The notes beneath the pieces are model-generated. The model did not search any database and was not told the DNA's origin. It saw only the letters and a program-made list of their open reading frames with translations. Positions 9,198 through 20,184 of a stretch of 64,000 nucleotides of DNA are shown here, in pieces. The position numbers and the translations under genes were made by a program. This stretch comes from Staphylotrichum longicolle (lineage: Eukaryota > Ascomycota > Sordariomycetes > Sordariales > Chaetomiaceae), in the NCBI GenBank assembly GCA_019096155.1, contig JAHCVI010000001.1, forward strand, positions 13,045,243-13,109,242, read 5' to 3'. Each line of letters begins with the position of its first letter. Within the stretch, counting starts at the first letter, position 1.

Positions 9198-11621
9198 GAT
9201 AGAAGTCGTGCTATAGGCCTTCTGCTGGTAGGTCGGAGGGGTTGAAGAGGGGCTGGACCGATGCGTTGATTAGCGCAACAGATGACTGGTCATCGCTGTA
9301 AGGCAAATCGCCCCCTCTCTTGTTGGTGCTCAAGATCAGAAATCGTGCGCAGGGAACAGCAGAGCGAGAGGGAGTGGCGCAGGAAGCGAAGAATTGCAGT
9401 TGCTTGTGGCAAGCTTGTCAGAGAGACTGCTTGGTGTGCACTCGATTCTCAGGCCGCTGATTTGATGGGGATGTTTACAAAGCTTCTAGGTATCCCCGGG
9501 CAAGAGAACAAAAACTTCCCAAGGTTTAAGGCAACTTCACGCTCCGCCCTGACTCCCCTGCTTCTCTCAACCCCAAGGTCGAATTCATTTACATGTGCCT
9601 GCTCCGAAATACCTCTCCACCGAATCCTGCTCGCTGCTCGCTCCATCAGCTTGGTCGGTCGCGGGGCGAGGATCCAACCCCGCCGCCATCTGCCGTTCCC
9701 AGCTCAGGGGTGACCGTCCTCGAGCCCTCATATCACTCACTGACTGACGTTGGGTTCCAACTCGGGAGATCCACGCTCTCGTTCTCTCGCTCTTCGGCAC
9801 CCATTGAGACTCCGGGAACGCTGAAGACGGTGAGAAAATCTTTTTCCAATGCCCCGCGCGCGATGCCGTTGCCCACATGTACGTAGTGATCAAGTGTTGT
9901 GGCTCAATGATCCCGACAGCAGTCCGAGCGCATGGCCTGATGGGTATCTATCAGCGATGAGTTAGGGGTCGACATCTGAGCTAGAAGGTTTGTCGTGTGA
10001 GGTCCGCCAATGCTCCATTAGACGGTCCAACAAGCGGGAGAAGTACCTCCTCGGCATCGCACTCCGAGTTAAGCGTGCGACTTTGACGGCGCCTTACCAG
10101 TATGAGACGAGGGCCGAAGGATTGAAACCGACCCTTTTTGATGCTGCGAATCTGAATATCGCGCCTGACGGTGAGGGGGAAATACCGGGCGGGCGCCAAA
10201 GCTGCATCACAAGGCAAGCCTCGTCCTGAGGGCTGGCGATGCACTGAGATCCTGGTCCAGAGACGACGCGATCCCCACCAGGCGACTCCGTCCCGCAAGT
10301 CGAGCGATTTGTGCAAGTCCCTTTTCCTCCGACTCGGGATCCGGCCGGCTAGACCTTCTTCGTTGAGCTCGGCGGGCCGATGCCTGTGCCAGTTCCAGAC
10401 TGCGGCCATTGAATCGTCGTCAACCGGACAGCCAAGTTTCAGGGCCAAAAAAGACACGCGAAATAAGCCAACGCATTTGCTGTTTGATTGACACTACCCA
10501 GTTAACATGGTCCGGCTGGTTTTGGAACAAACGGCTCCATCATTTTCGTTGCCACGCTCAATCCCGGCCTTCTAGTCCTGCCGCAGATGGAGACGAGAGC
10601 AGATCTGCATACATTCTTCAAGGCGAACAGGGACCGACCAGGCGGTTCACCCAAGTGGGTGCGCTCGCGATCCTCGAAGTCGCCTTTCGGCAAGTCATCC
10701 CCTGATCATCAGGACGTCAATCCGCCTGTACACACAGAGTGGTGATCGAGGAAGGACTCCTGTCATGGACTCTTGTCGGGTACGAACCAGGACCTGGCTC
10801 CACTGTCTTTGTGTTTAACGGTCGAGCGCACCGCGAGTGGGCGCGCTCCCAAACATAACGACCAGGCCGACACGTTGATACCACGCGCACGCGTACACGG
10901 CGCAGAGAAGTCCACTCCGAGCTCCTCCATTCCCAGATTTGCTGCATTAGCACGGACTGGCACAAGACTCGCTGCAGGGCTTGCTAACTAATCCGCTTCG
11001 TCCACTCCTGTCAACCCCCCATGTCCTTGTCGTCCTGTCTTTATAGCTCTGGGCCGCACATGCCCCCAGCCCCGGCCCGGTATTATTAATCGCAGGGAGC
11101 CCGGGGACTGCTGCTTATTATGCACCTACCTCTGCTCATAATCAAAACGGAGGACCCTGAATAGCCCTGGGTCCCCGTCTGTTCTTCCACTTAGGACTCA
11201 CCCTCGCCGTGGCCCTGGGTCTTATATACATATATGCATTTTGGCCCCTCTAAGATGACCTTAGCTCCTCACCCCTCACACACTGGAGTTAGCACAACAT
11301 CCCTGCCCCTCCGTCTGGGACACCGCAGCGGTGAAGAATAACAACCCTTAATCCTTTCCCCTCGACATTCCCAATCGCTTCTCTCTTAGCCATGGATAGT
11401 ATACCTCCACCACCCGACGAGGAGCTTGTCGGGCAGGGGCCGAAGAGGTTTCACACCACGTCTAAAGCTATCAAGACAGTACACTAGACCCTGAAGCGGA
11501 GGAACGCCCACGCATGCATCATGAGGAGAGCTTGATATTTAATTTATTTGGGGCTGAAGAATGTTAAAGATACCCCAGATCCATCTCCTAACCACTCATA
11601 ACAAGCCAGAGCAACTGCTCT
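9198..11621. other. intergenic, no supported gene
   Basis: Several ORFs of 60-160 codons exist but none shows a domain or an intron pattern. From about 10996 the character changes: a tgtcaacccccc start, two poly-C/G-rich blocks, a TATA-like tatatacatatatgc near 11225, and then a short open frame 11391-11486 (MDSIPPPPDEEL... 31 residues) ending in TAG. This could be the LTR plus leader of a degraded Copia-like element, but no terminal duplication or PBS was found, so it is not called. Confidence 0.4.
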
Positions 11622-12570
11622 CTAGCACTTCACCGGCAGCGCCTTATCCGAGGTGGCCTTCTTGGCCAGCGCAATCTCGGCGTTCCGGCGGCGCACGAGG
11701 CCGGGGAGTACCGCGCTATTGCCGTGTACCCACTTGGGCAGCTCCTCGGATAGCACCGTATTAACGTTCTCGCCGTTGTTAAGCCTCTTGACCAGCGTCG
11801 AATCCTAGGCCGCGCTACACCCTATATTGAAGGACCAGCTGACAAGCGCGCCGTACTAGTTGAGGTTAATGGACTGCCTTGGACTTAAGTATAGAAGTGA
11901 TATACTTCTCAAATTTCTATTGATAAGGGAGGGCAAGTGGTTAGTATAGGTATTTGTTCAGGTTAGGGAAGAAAAGGCTTGGGAAAAGGGGGAGAGGATC
12001 CATAACTTTATATCATCAGCCAAAAGGGCCTTGCTGTTAGCTTTGCTAAGCGGGATCGGGTACTTAACGCCTAAGCACTTAGAGTCGCTACAAAGATAGC
12101 CGTAGCCAATGGTAGGATAGCTAGTGGCATCCATATCTACAATGGTAAAGGTTAGTAGGCAGTATAGGAGAAGGGAGGGAAGTATCTAGAACGTATAACG
12201 TATAGATGTAGTCGACGAAGCCCTTAAACTCGGCGATTAGATCGACAGTCGCCTAGTTAGACTTAGGCGCAATATAAGTGCTAGTACTACCGTACTTCCT
12301 AGTTATGTAGCCGTTGGCGCCTGTCTTGACGTAGTAGTTGCAGACGTAGTAGCCATCCGAGGTCTTGTCCTAGATGGAGTTACCGTTGACCGTAGTGCCA
12401 CTTGTCTAGTATATAATAGTCACTCCGTAACCCTTGTCGTATGTTTTCTTAACGGTATAGCTAGTACCCGGCCTGGAATGGCAGTTGACCGAGTCGCTGG
12501 TAATAGGGTAGGTAGCGGCGAGAGCGGGGGCTATGGCAGAGGCGAGAACGGTAAGAGCGGTAAGTTTCAT
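11622..12570 (-). pseudogene. secreted GH24 (phage-type) lysozyme, RIP-degraded
   Basis: Minus strand from ATG 12570: signal peptide MKLTALTVLASAIAPALA, then a small Cys-containing SH3-like domain (TYPITSDSVNCHSRPGTSYT... and TSDGYYVCNYYVKTGANGY), then the catalytic domain: VDLIAEFKGF with the catalytic Glu, GYGYLCSDSKCLGVKYP, LNxYGALVSWSFNIGC, and a C-terminal end VLPGLVRRRNAEIALAKKA finishing at TAG 11622. At least two introns seem to separate these blocks (about 12170-12120 and 12000-11910). Stops at Gln/Trp positions (ctagacaag, atctaggac, aactagtac) and Cys/His to Tyr changes are the C-to-T pattern of RIP. Fungal GH24 enzymes of this design are secreted muramidases that cut peptidoglycan. 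This copy cannot make a full protein. Confidence 0.85.
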
Positions 12571-14235
12571 TATAATCGTTTGAAAGATTATAACTATAAA
12601 GTGGAAGGTAACTATTATAAAGTAGAAAGTAACTAGGTAACTAGATAATGATCGACGAGAAGTAAACTACCGAAGGAAAAGATGGTTAAAAATGTATAAT
12701 GATAAAGGTAGAAAAGAGTTGTCGAGAAAATAACCCTATATATATACCCCTCACAAGACAGGTTGAGCAGTGATAGGTTTAAAACAACCGGGTTGATGGC
12801 ATACCGTCTTACCTTGAAGTTTACGATGTTGATCTTCTAGTAGAGTCATAGTTCTAGCTTAAGGCGCGACGCTAGTCCTAGTCTTTCAGTAGCATAGGTT
12901 ATCCACTTGTAGCGTCGGTGACGGGGGAAGGTAGGAAGACTGATCATCGATTTAAGCTTCTAACCTGACTTGGCAAGGATCTAATAGTGATTGATTCGGC
13001 ATAGAACTACCTACACCAGATATAGGGACAGCTGAGTCCCCGGGGAGTAACCCCTGACAATCTCCAACTCCCGCAAACCGGGTTTGCTATCCGGAAATTG
13101 CAGGACGGCTCGTTACACTACAGCAAACTGTACCTGCTGTAAACTTCTTGAATATACCAGTTATTGGTTAATGCAAGTACTGCAGGCTGTCACTGAGCTA
13201 AGTAAATACCACAACCCCCCCTCCCCCCCTCCCTCTTCCCCTAAAAGCGGGAGCTCTATCTCTAGCATTCTAAGGCGCGATTTACTTATTCCTCGCTACG
13301 ATTTTGCATACTATAAGGGAATAGGATAAATGGGAAAGTTCAAATGATATTCGGGACGGATAAATTGCCTCAAGACTATATAGACCGAATAAACATGTCT
13401 GCTAAGCGAGGACCGGCCGGATGTAGCGTAGTGCCAAGTCTATACGACTATACTACAAAAATAACTGCATTTCTTAGGGGTTGTAGAGAGACCGGAGTTT
13501 TTAGCGTAGGGCGCAAAGCTAAGAAAAGAGCACCTAGCTAGGACCGTTGGAGAGATTTCCATATTATACGTAGGTAAGAGCCGCCGACTAGGTAAGGGAT
13601 AGGGCTTGTAGGAGCTTGTTGTAGGTTCGTCGGAAGTAATTCCTCTACTGCTCGTCCCAACAGCTATCGAGCTAACAGCGTCGATCGACAAATCTGCCCA
13701 GTTGCCTTACCTATCTTGCCTAGGTATATACCTCAAACTTCCTAGCTAGCGTCACACTGCCATTGTACGGCGCGATGAAGTTGAAGCTACAGCCAATAGC
13801 ACGTCGTTTAAGTTATCCTCTTATACTAAAGCTGAGCCATCTATAGCTACTCGAATACTGCAAGTCCAGTCCTTATAGCGCGGTAGTTGTTTGTTTGAAC
13901 AAAACCCTTACCGGCTTACCCGAAACACCCGAGGCCCAAGTCCAAGCAATAGATATTAAGACTAGGGACTATTAAGGTCCCTATTACTAATGTTACTACT
14001 GTCAAGCTGAGTCTCGAAGGCGGGGGGCTTGTTTGTAATTGCAAGTACTAAGAACAGAATGTAACGGGCTGAGCCCTGCAGAGGCCTCGGCGACCCTCGG
14101 CTAACCCCAACCCCTGACGGGGACCCCTGGGCATCCCCTGGCCAACGACTCCATCACACTTACCTCTTTTTATTCTTAGCCTCCCCTTGGGCAGACAGAA
14201 GCCAACGCGACGCGTTGGCCATGTCCCGTTCTTTT
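12571..14235. other. AT-rich RIP-degraded sequence, unidentified
   Basis: TA-rich with short frames only. The minus-strand frame around 13440-13690 (VLARCSFLSFAPYAKNSG and neighbours) looks like mutated coding DNA but matches nothing I recognise. Two GC-richer islands (13020-13110 and 14050-14220) may be ends of repeats. No RNA gene was seen. Confidence 0.5.
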
Positions 14236-16961
14236 CTTTCTTTCTTCAAGCTTAGTTATACTCGTAGAGTCGTCATCAGATAGTCGCAATATACTCCTGA
14301 GACCGTTACACGATTTTCTTGCTTTTCTTTATTGGTAGATCCTCCTACAAGATATACTTGTCCTAAAACGGGGTATCATACCTACTCTTAAGCTTTTCGA
14401 ATTACTTATTGATGCTAGGATCCTTCTTTAGCCTGACTCGTCCGTCTATAATCTAGTAGAGGTCGAGTGCCCTAATAATCCTTCGAGAAATCTAGTAGTG
14501 CTACTATACCTTCCTCTTAAAGTAGTAGAGGTATACTTAGTCGCTATATCCCTCTACTCCTTTTGTATCTCGGTAGTATTCGGGCTATACTCTCTTAGGT
14601 ATAATATAGAGGTAGCCTTTATCTATCCTATTAAATATCCATAAAAGGTCGGCATAACTATATCTATAATCGAATATCTAAATGATAGGCTTCTATAGTC
14701 TATCTTCTCCTATTTCTCTAATAGGCTAGTAATTATAGTCGAATTTCTCCTTATAGTAGAACTAGCAGGAGTATGTGATATATTGAAACCATAGGACGCG
14801 GACGTAGTTACTCTTTCCTAAGTTAATATATATAGTTTCCCTTTCCATAGTATACTAGAATCTATATCCATAACCTTCGCGTTATATATTATTAGTAGCC
14901 TTTCCAAAGCTATAATATCCTCGTTAGTCCTAATAGTCCTTCTAGCTCTTAGGTACCTGCCCCTAAGCCTCCTACCGGTCCTGTTCCTAGTAGTATAAGA
15001 ACTTGGGGATATAGATCTCCCTCTTTGGTAGGTCTTTATAATCTACATTGTCTAGTCTAGTCTACTAAACCTAGTCGGCTTTCTAAACTTCTTTTAGCTA
15101 GAAGACTTCTTCTTTTAACTTGTCGGCCTATCGTTCGACTAAGTTGAATTAGCATACAATAGTGCGATGGGCCATCGTAATCTTCTCGGCTTCCTCCTTA
15201 ATCCGTTTCCATTCCTACCTTCGCTTAGCTACTAGCTACTAGAGGTACTATAGTTCGTCCTATACCTATCCTAGTAGGGCTATAAGTGCTTTAGTATCGT
15301 ATAGATTAGGTAGACTATCGTTACTCTTGCCAAGGTAAACGATAACCTTTTCGATAGTCTTTCGGCTTAGCATGTCTTCTTCTTTAGTCGAGGGATCGCT
15401 CTAGTTACTATATTAATCCTCCAACGCTTCCTATATAAGGGTAGTAGTTATATATCTTATAATAGTAGTAGTAACTCTATCGATCTAGTCCTCTACTCAC
15501 TATCGATTTTCTTAAGACTAGTTGATATTCTATATTAGGATACTTATTACCAATACACGCTAAGCTCTAGGGTTGGCGTTATCCCAGATAAACTACTTAA
15601 TAAACTACGTACTATATATACTATCGTCGGTAGTATATAGGTTATCTCTATCGCTATAATCTTTATCTATAATATCGCCTTCCTCCTCGCGATACTATAC
15701 TATATAATCGATAGTATCTTCGAGGTTATCTTGGTTATACTAGTCAACGACTGCTACTTCTTTAATAGGAAACTTTAGATTAATGGTCGCCGTCTTACGA
15801 CCTAGGACTAGCTTCTAATTGCCCTTTTTCTTCGCACTACAATAGTCTCGCTTGAAATATCCCTTCTTATTATACCTATAGCAAGTGATATCGGCCTTAT
15901 CCTTTAGCCTAGCGGGTCTAGTACACTAGTTAGTATCTACGTCTATAGCGCCGGAATAGGTTCTATAGGATATACTCTAGTAGGCCTATCGCTTCTTATC
16001 GTTAGATTTGACGAATAGGGCCGCCGAGTAACGTCCTTTACACTATTATCGGCACATGTAAATCCGATCGTCGATACGGATAGCTATAGCGATATAATCG
16101 TCGAGCTTATCAGGTCGGTCCTTCTAATATAGCTTGTCCTTGACCTCTTCCTTAAAGCCGTCGTAAAATAACTATATAAAACCTTCATCGTTAATCTCCG
16201 CTCTAAGGGTATCCTAGCGGAATAGCGTAGTATAGGCTACCATAGACTTTATCTACCTTAGGCGCGAAAGGCACTCCTTGTCACGAGTGATGCAGACAGG
16301 TGACTGGATGACGATTGTATTCAGGGCTAACTACAGTCTAGGCTCTATTCCGTCGGGTACAGGCAGGCTCTATTGTCAAGACGTAGCTCGAGGAGCTACG
16401 AACAGGTCTCGCGACAGCGAGCTGCAGGATCTTCAACCCACAGGGGGCCCGTGCTTCTCCGCGTGTCGGGTTCCACCCGTAGGTCCCGGTAGACACGGCA
16501 GGACCGCCGTGACACTCCTATATATAGAGCTTCTCATCTATATCTCCAAATACCTTCTCTAATTCTTCCTCGAACTTATCGTAGTCCTTGAAGATTACCT
16601 TAGTAAAAGCCTCCTAGTCCTTATCTTCAATCTTAAGGTACTCTTTCTAGATCGGTTCGAACTAACGAAGGGCTTTGCTATCGAGACGCGAAGCGGCGAA
16701 AAGTATCTTCACTTCATCGTCTACGACCTCGTCCTTGTAATACTTAAAGTAGGCTCTTATAGCCGTAAGGAAACTAGTAAGACCTTCCTTATCGCCGCTA
16801 AACTTAGTAGGAAGGTCGATCCGGACCTTCTTCTTGCTGGTTTTGTTCTAGGCGACTCCTTTAGCCTTAGCGTAAGCTTCGTTGATAGCCTACTATATAG
16901 CGCTATTCTCGCCCTCGAGCCGAGCAATCTTAGCATTAAGCTCCTCGAATATAGCATACAT
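14236..16961 (-). mobile_element. RIP-degraded retroelement, gag-like protein plus downstream unidentified coding region
   Basis: From an ATG at 16961 the minus strand reads, ignoring TAG/TAA, as a gag-like protein: coiled start MYAIFEELNAKIARLEGE, then KVRIDLPTKFSGDKEGLTSF, ILFAASRLDSKAL, and LDDYIAIAIRIDDR near 16070. At 15839-15883 is a CCHC zinc knuckle in which Cys2, His and Cys3 have become Tyr (C-YR-Y-NKKG-Y-FKRD-Y), each explained by one C-to-T transition. The same frame then runs on to about 14240, coding-like but acidic/charged, with no RT (YxDD), RNase H or integrase motifs. It may be a non-autonomous element or a gag plus an unusual second region. A 237-bp younger insertion interrupts it at 16279-16515. 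A likely LTR lies upstream at 17504. Confidence 0.75.
16279..16515. mobile_element. 237-bp solo LTR or small terminal-inverted element with 5-bp target duplication
   Basis: The element starts TGTCACG and ends CGTGACA (7-bp perfect terminal inverted repeat, TG..CA ends as in LTRs). It is flanked on both sides by CTCCT (16274-16278 and 16516-16520). Removing the element and one CTCCT copy rejoins the surrounding gag-like frame (…EKLYI-x-ECLSRLR…), which proves an insertion. Its base composition is GC-richer than the RIP-mutated host and it shows no TA excess, so it landed after the host was mutated or escaped RIP. It contains a palindrome, cgtagctc-gag-gagctacg. No internal protein is expected at this size; the ORF crossing it is incidental. 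Confidence 0.85.
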
Positions 16962-17249
16962 TTAGGCTATAGTAAGAGCAGCTACCTAAGCCTATAGAGC
17001 TAGCGTTCCAGGTACGGTATTAGGAGCTATATCGGATCACCTCCGTTCTAAACTATAATAGAATAAAGGGAGTAAGCAATGTATAACGAATCGTTCGCCC
17101 TAACCTACTTCTAAAAGGGTCCCAGAGGTAATGCTTAGTCAAATATAGAGATTCGGTAGAGCCAAAGGGTCTACAATAAGATATACTAATCTAGTCTTAA
17201 TGGATATAGTAAATCCAAACTATAAATGCTTACTAAGGAAGCTCCCAAG

Positions 17250-17504
17250 CTCCCTTAACGAGTGACTAACTAGTTAGTATATATATATAATAGTTCCTTT
17301 GGATCACTATCTCTTTTATATGATCCCTTGTATTGGCTTACTAGGATTACAAAGTGATCCCCGTAAGCCTTGGTATTGGATTACAGTGCCAAGTCTATGC
17401 CAAGCGTGATCCTTCTCTAATTGGTTATTCAATGATTAGACGTTAGGGTACCCTGCGCCCCGACTGCGGCCCCTCCCGGCCGTATGTATGGTCGGTCCGT
17501 GACA
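17250..17504 (-). repeat. probable 5' LTR of the degraded gag-like element
   Basis: On the minus strand the sequence starts TGTCACGGACCGACC at 17504, has a GC-rich outer part and then a TATA-like motif tatataaaagagatag near 17310, and lies about 540 bp upstream of the gag start. These are the expected features of a Ty3-type LTR. The inner end and primer-binding site were not located, so the lower coordinate is approximate. No second copy was found in the window. Confidence 0.5.
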
Positions 17505-18251
17505 GGAGGCCTATAGCATGCGCACCATGCCGAAGGGCGATTTCAACTATATCTATGTCAAGGTTTAAGGACTAGGCTGGAGCGGCTCTATTGCAGTGAT
17601 GCGGAGGGTTGGGTTTTATACATTCATTTCTAGGTAGTGGTCTATTTTAGGCTTGGGATCTAATAAGAGACTTTTGGAGAGGGGTTGGCTTGGGCGGGTT
17701 TAGATTTATTTTTCTTTTGAATAGGTTTAGGTAGGTATTAGTATATTTATCTGTATATATTCAATAGAAATCGCTACTAATTTTTACACAATCCTATCCG
17801 ATCTAGCAAGGAGAAGGGCGAAAGCCTACTTTAAAGTACTAGTAGACTCTTCCTACTACTTTTAAAAGCCTCTTCGGATGCTAGAAGCAAAAGGCTTATA
17901 CCTAAGTATAAAAATTTAAGGTTTAAAGCGCTAACGGCTAGCTTAGGGGATTGTTGCCTACTTGTCGATCATCACAACTACGGAAAACCCTGAGTAGCAA
18001 AAACAAGACGGTCTGCGATATAAATGAGCTACTATATCCTACGACGTTCCTCTAGCTCTACCTAATCTTGCAGTGGCAAAAACTATATAAATAGACTGGG
18101 ACCCTGCTCACCTCGGTCCAGTTGCTATAGATTAAAGGTCTGTCCAAACTAAATGCTTTGGTCTAGGCTGACAGAAGTACGAAAGAACATTCTATTCTAA
18201 GCTTTGAAATAGGCGATTAGCGAAAGGCCCTAGGAGCTACAGGCTTGGTGA
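17505..18251. other. degraded sequence without genes
   Basis: TA-rich sequence with many ctata/tagta words, typical of RIP. No frame longer than about 40 codons and no recognisable motif. Confidence 0.5.
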
Positions 18252-18772
18252 CTACCTACAATGTAGATTATACGCCGTGGATTTCCAGTCTGATGATTTC
18301 AGTGACTCGTCACCATCTTCTAATACCACGACATTCGTCGGCCCAAGGTCGGCAAGGTTAGAGTGAAACTGAGGGTCAATGACTGGAGCGGGTTCAGTCA
18401 AGATATTGGTCATATAGGCATGCATGGCCTCTTTCGACAACGGGCCAGGTGTCCTTAGCTTTCACGTCGGATGGGATTGGGGTGTGCTCTCCATCAGCCT
18501 TAACTCATGAACCCAAACTGAGACGAAGTGTTAGAGACCGGGGTGATGCAGAACTGCGCGATGTCAGCGGCAATCTCTGTGCGCTGGGGTGAGAAATGCA
18601 GCGGCCACGCCCGTTCCGATGTTTGTCCGCCCACTCGCTTTGTTATGAGGAGGGTTCTGCTGAGGTCGTGATCGATCCAGGCATGGACAAGCTCCGGGAT
18701 AGGCACGCCTCTAATATCACGCAACTCGAAGCAGATACAGTAAGCAAAAGTTCCCTTCTGCCATATAGGCAC
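18252..18772 (-). pseudogene. hypothetical coding fragments
   Basis: Two minus-strand open stretches, 18772-18500 (90 codons; contains FAYCICFELRDIRGVPIPE and VHAWIDHDLSRTLL) and 18440-18252 (62 codons; contains NLADLGPTNVVVLEDGDES), look protein-like in composition and follow one another. They may be exons of one small gene or the remains of a larger one: upstream the first frame hits TGA codons. No family is recognised. Confidence 0.35.
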
Positions 18773-18949
18773 CGCCCAACGGCTGCTGACAGGTTGCTCC
18801 GTCCAGTAGAACTGGGCAAACCATCAGCCGACTTCTTCCCAGCTGCCAGTGAGCATGCTGGGTTACATGATTCATGGCTTGTGTCATACGCCAAATTAAG
18901 GCATCTGCTCGTTCCAGGAACTGCTCCTTTTACAGTTACTCTAAGTTAA

Positions 18950-20184
18950 CCATCCTGAGACCTCAGTTTCCCACCATGCTCGTCGTAAGAGTATCAAGTT
19001 TGGTGCGGTAAATATTTGCAGAGGGTGATCAAGACTGGCCCGGTAGTGTCGCCCTGTTCCAACAGGTTCCTCCCTCGCGCGGTCTTCCGCACCGACTACT
19101 TCTCCGCCCGATTGCATTATTTTCACCAAGCCAACTATCCGGGCCTCGACAGTCGCAAAATGAGTGCATGTTCTTATTTTCGTGCTGCTAAGAGTGCATT
19201 TGGGAATTTGCTACCATGTTCCCGACGCTCTCTGTCAAGTCTCGACCGCCTGCGTGGCACTGTAATGACCAGACTGAGCGTCCTTGCGGGTAAACTCCTT
19301 GCAGCTAGGTAGCTCTCCCGGGAGCCCATCTCTGTGGCACCGGCCAACGATGTTTAAAACCGACAGCCCTGGCGATTGGTTGCATATTCAGGGGCCCGCT
19401 TTCAAGGTGTGCCCTCTTATCTTGTGGCGTACCTCTCCGCCAGTCATTGGCTCTCGCGTTGACCCCAACAATTCCCACTCCCAATCAATCACAGACTGAC
19501 GCGCCGTCTCTGCAAGGCGCACGCTTGCAGGAACGGCTCTCTGCATCAGCGAGGGGTAAATTGGATCTGTTGAATCCTGCTCTACTCGCCAAACATTTAC
19601 CAATTGTTAGAGAGCCTAGATTTGACGCGGCGGACAAGAGATAAACCGGGACGGCTGGGATGTGTTCAAGTTATATAAACTAACTGACCCCTGGGCTTGC
19701 TGAGATTAGAGCGGTAAGCTGCGCCTATTCCTGGACATCGCATCCCTTTAGGGTGCTGCACCAGCGGGGCAAACTCCTCAGGCTGGGCTGGGGAGGTCAC
19801 AAGTGTTCGTCAATTAACTGGCTGGCGATTGCGCACTGCATGCTTGGCCCTCTGGGGCAGGTGGGTCTGCACGTGTCAAAAAGTCGTACGATGTGAGGCT
19901 GAATTACCTAGCGGGTGCAGTGCCGCGCGAATCGTGTCTCAAGTTTGAAGCACGGCATCCCTGTTGCAGCCATGCTGCCGGTGTCGTATTCTGGAGCCGA
20001 TTTTGACTAACGTAGCGGTGAGAATCTTATCCGGAATCCGCACTACAGTTCTCGAGGTCCCTTCCTGTCTCTATTCCTCGTCGCCTCTGTCCTGTCGGGC
20101 TGCCTTAGTGAGTAAAGCGGACGCCATTCCGCCTTCCGTCTAGCAGGCTCACCATTATCTCCGCTAAATTATGCCCCATCGAGT
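18950..20184. other. intergenic, no supported gene
   Basis: Average base composition, only short ORFs (up to 98 codons) without motifs. No RNA gene or repeat was recognised. Confidence 0.45.

Noticed and set aside
9981..10457. 158-codon minus-strand ORF
   Set aside because: No domain, no intron signals, overlapping ORFs of similar size on the other strand; treated as chance.
10996..11560. Possible Copia-type LTR and leader
   Set aside because: A TG start and TATA-like motif are present, but no terminal inverted repeat, target duplication, primer-binding site or second LTR was found.
16278..16562. 94-codon ORF across the 237-bp insertion
   Set aside because: It starts at the target duplication and runs out of the element; no coding signal.
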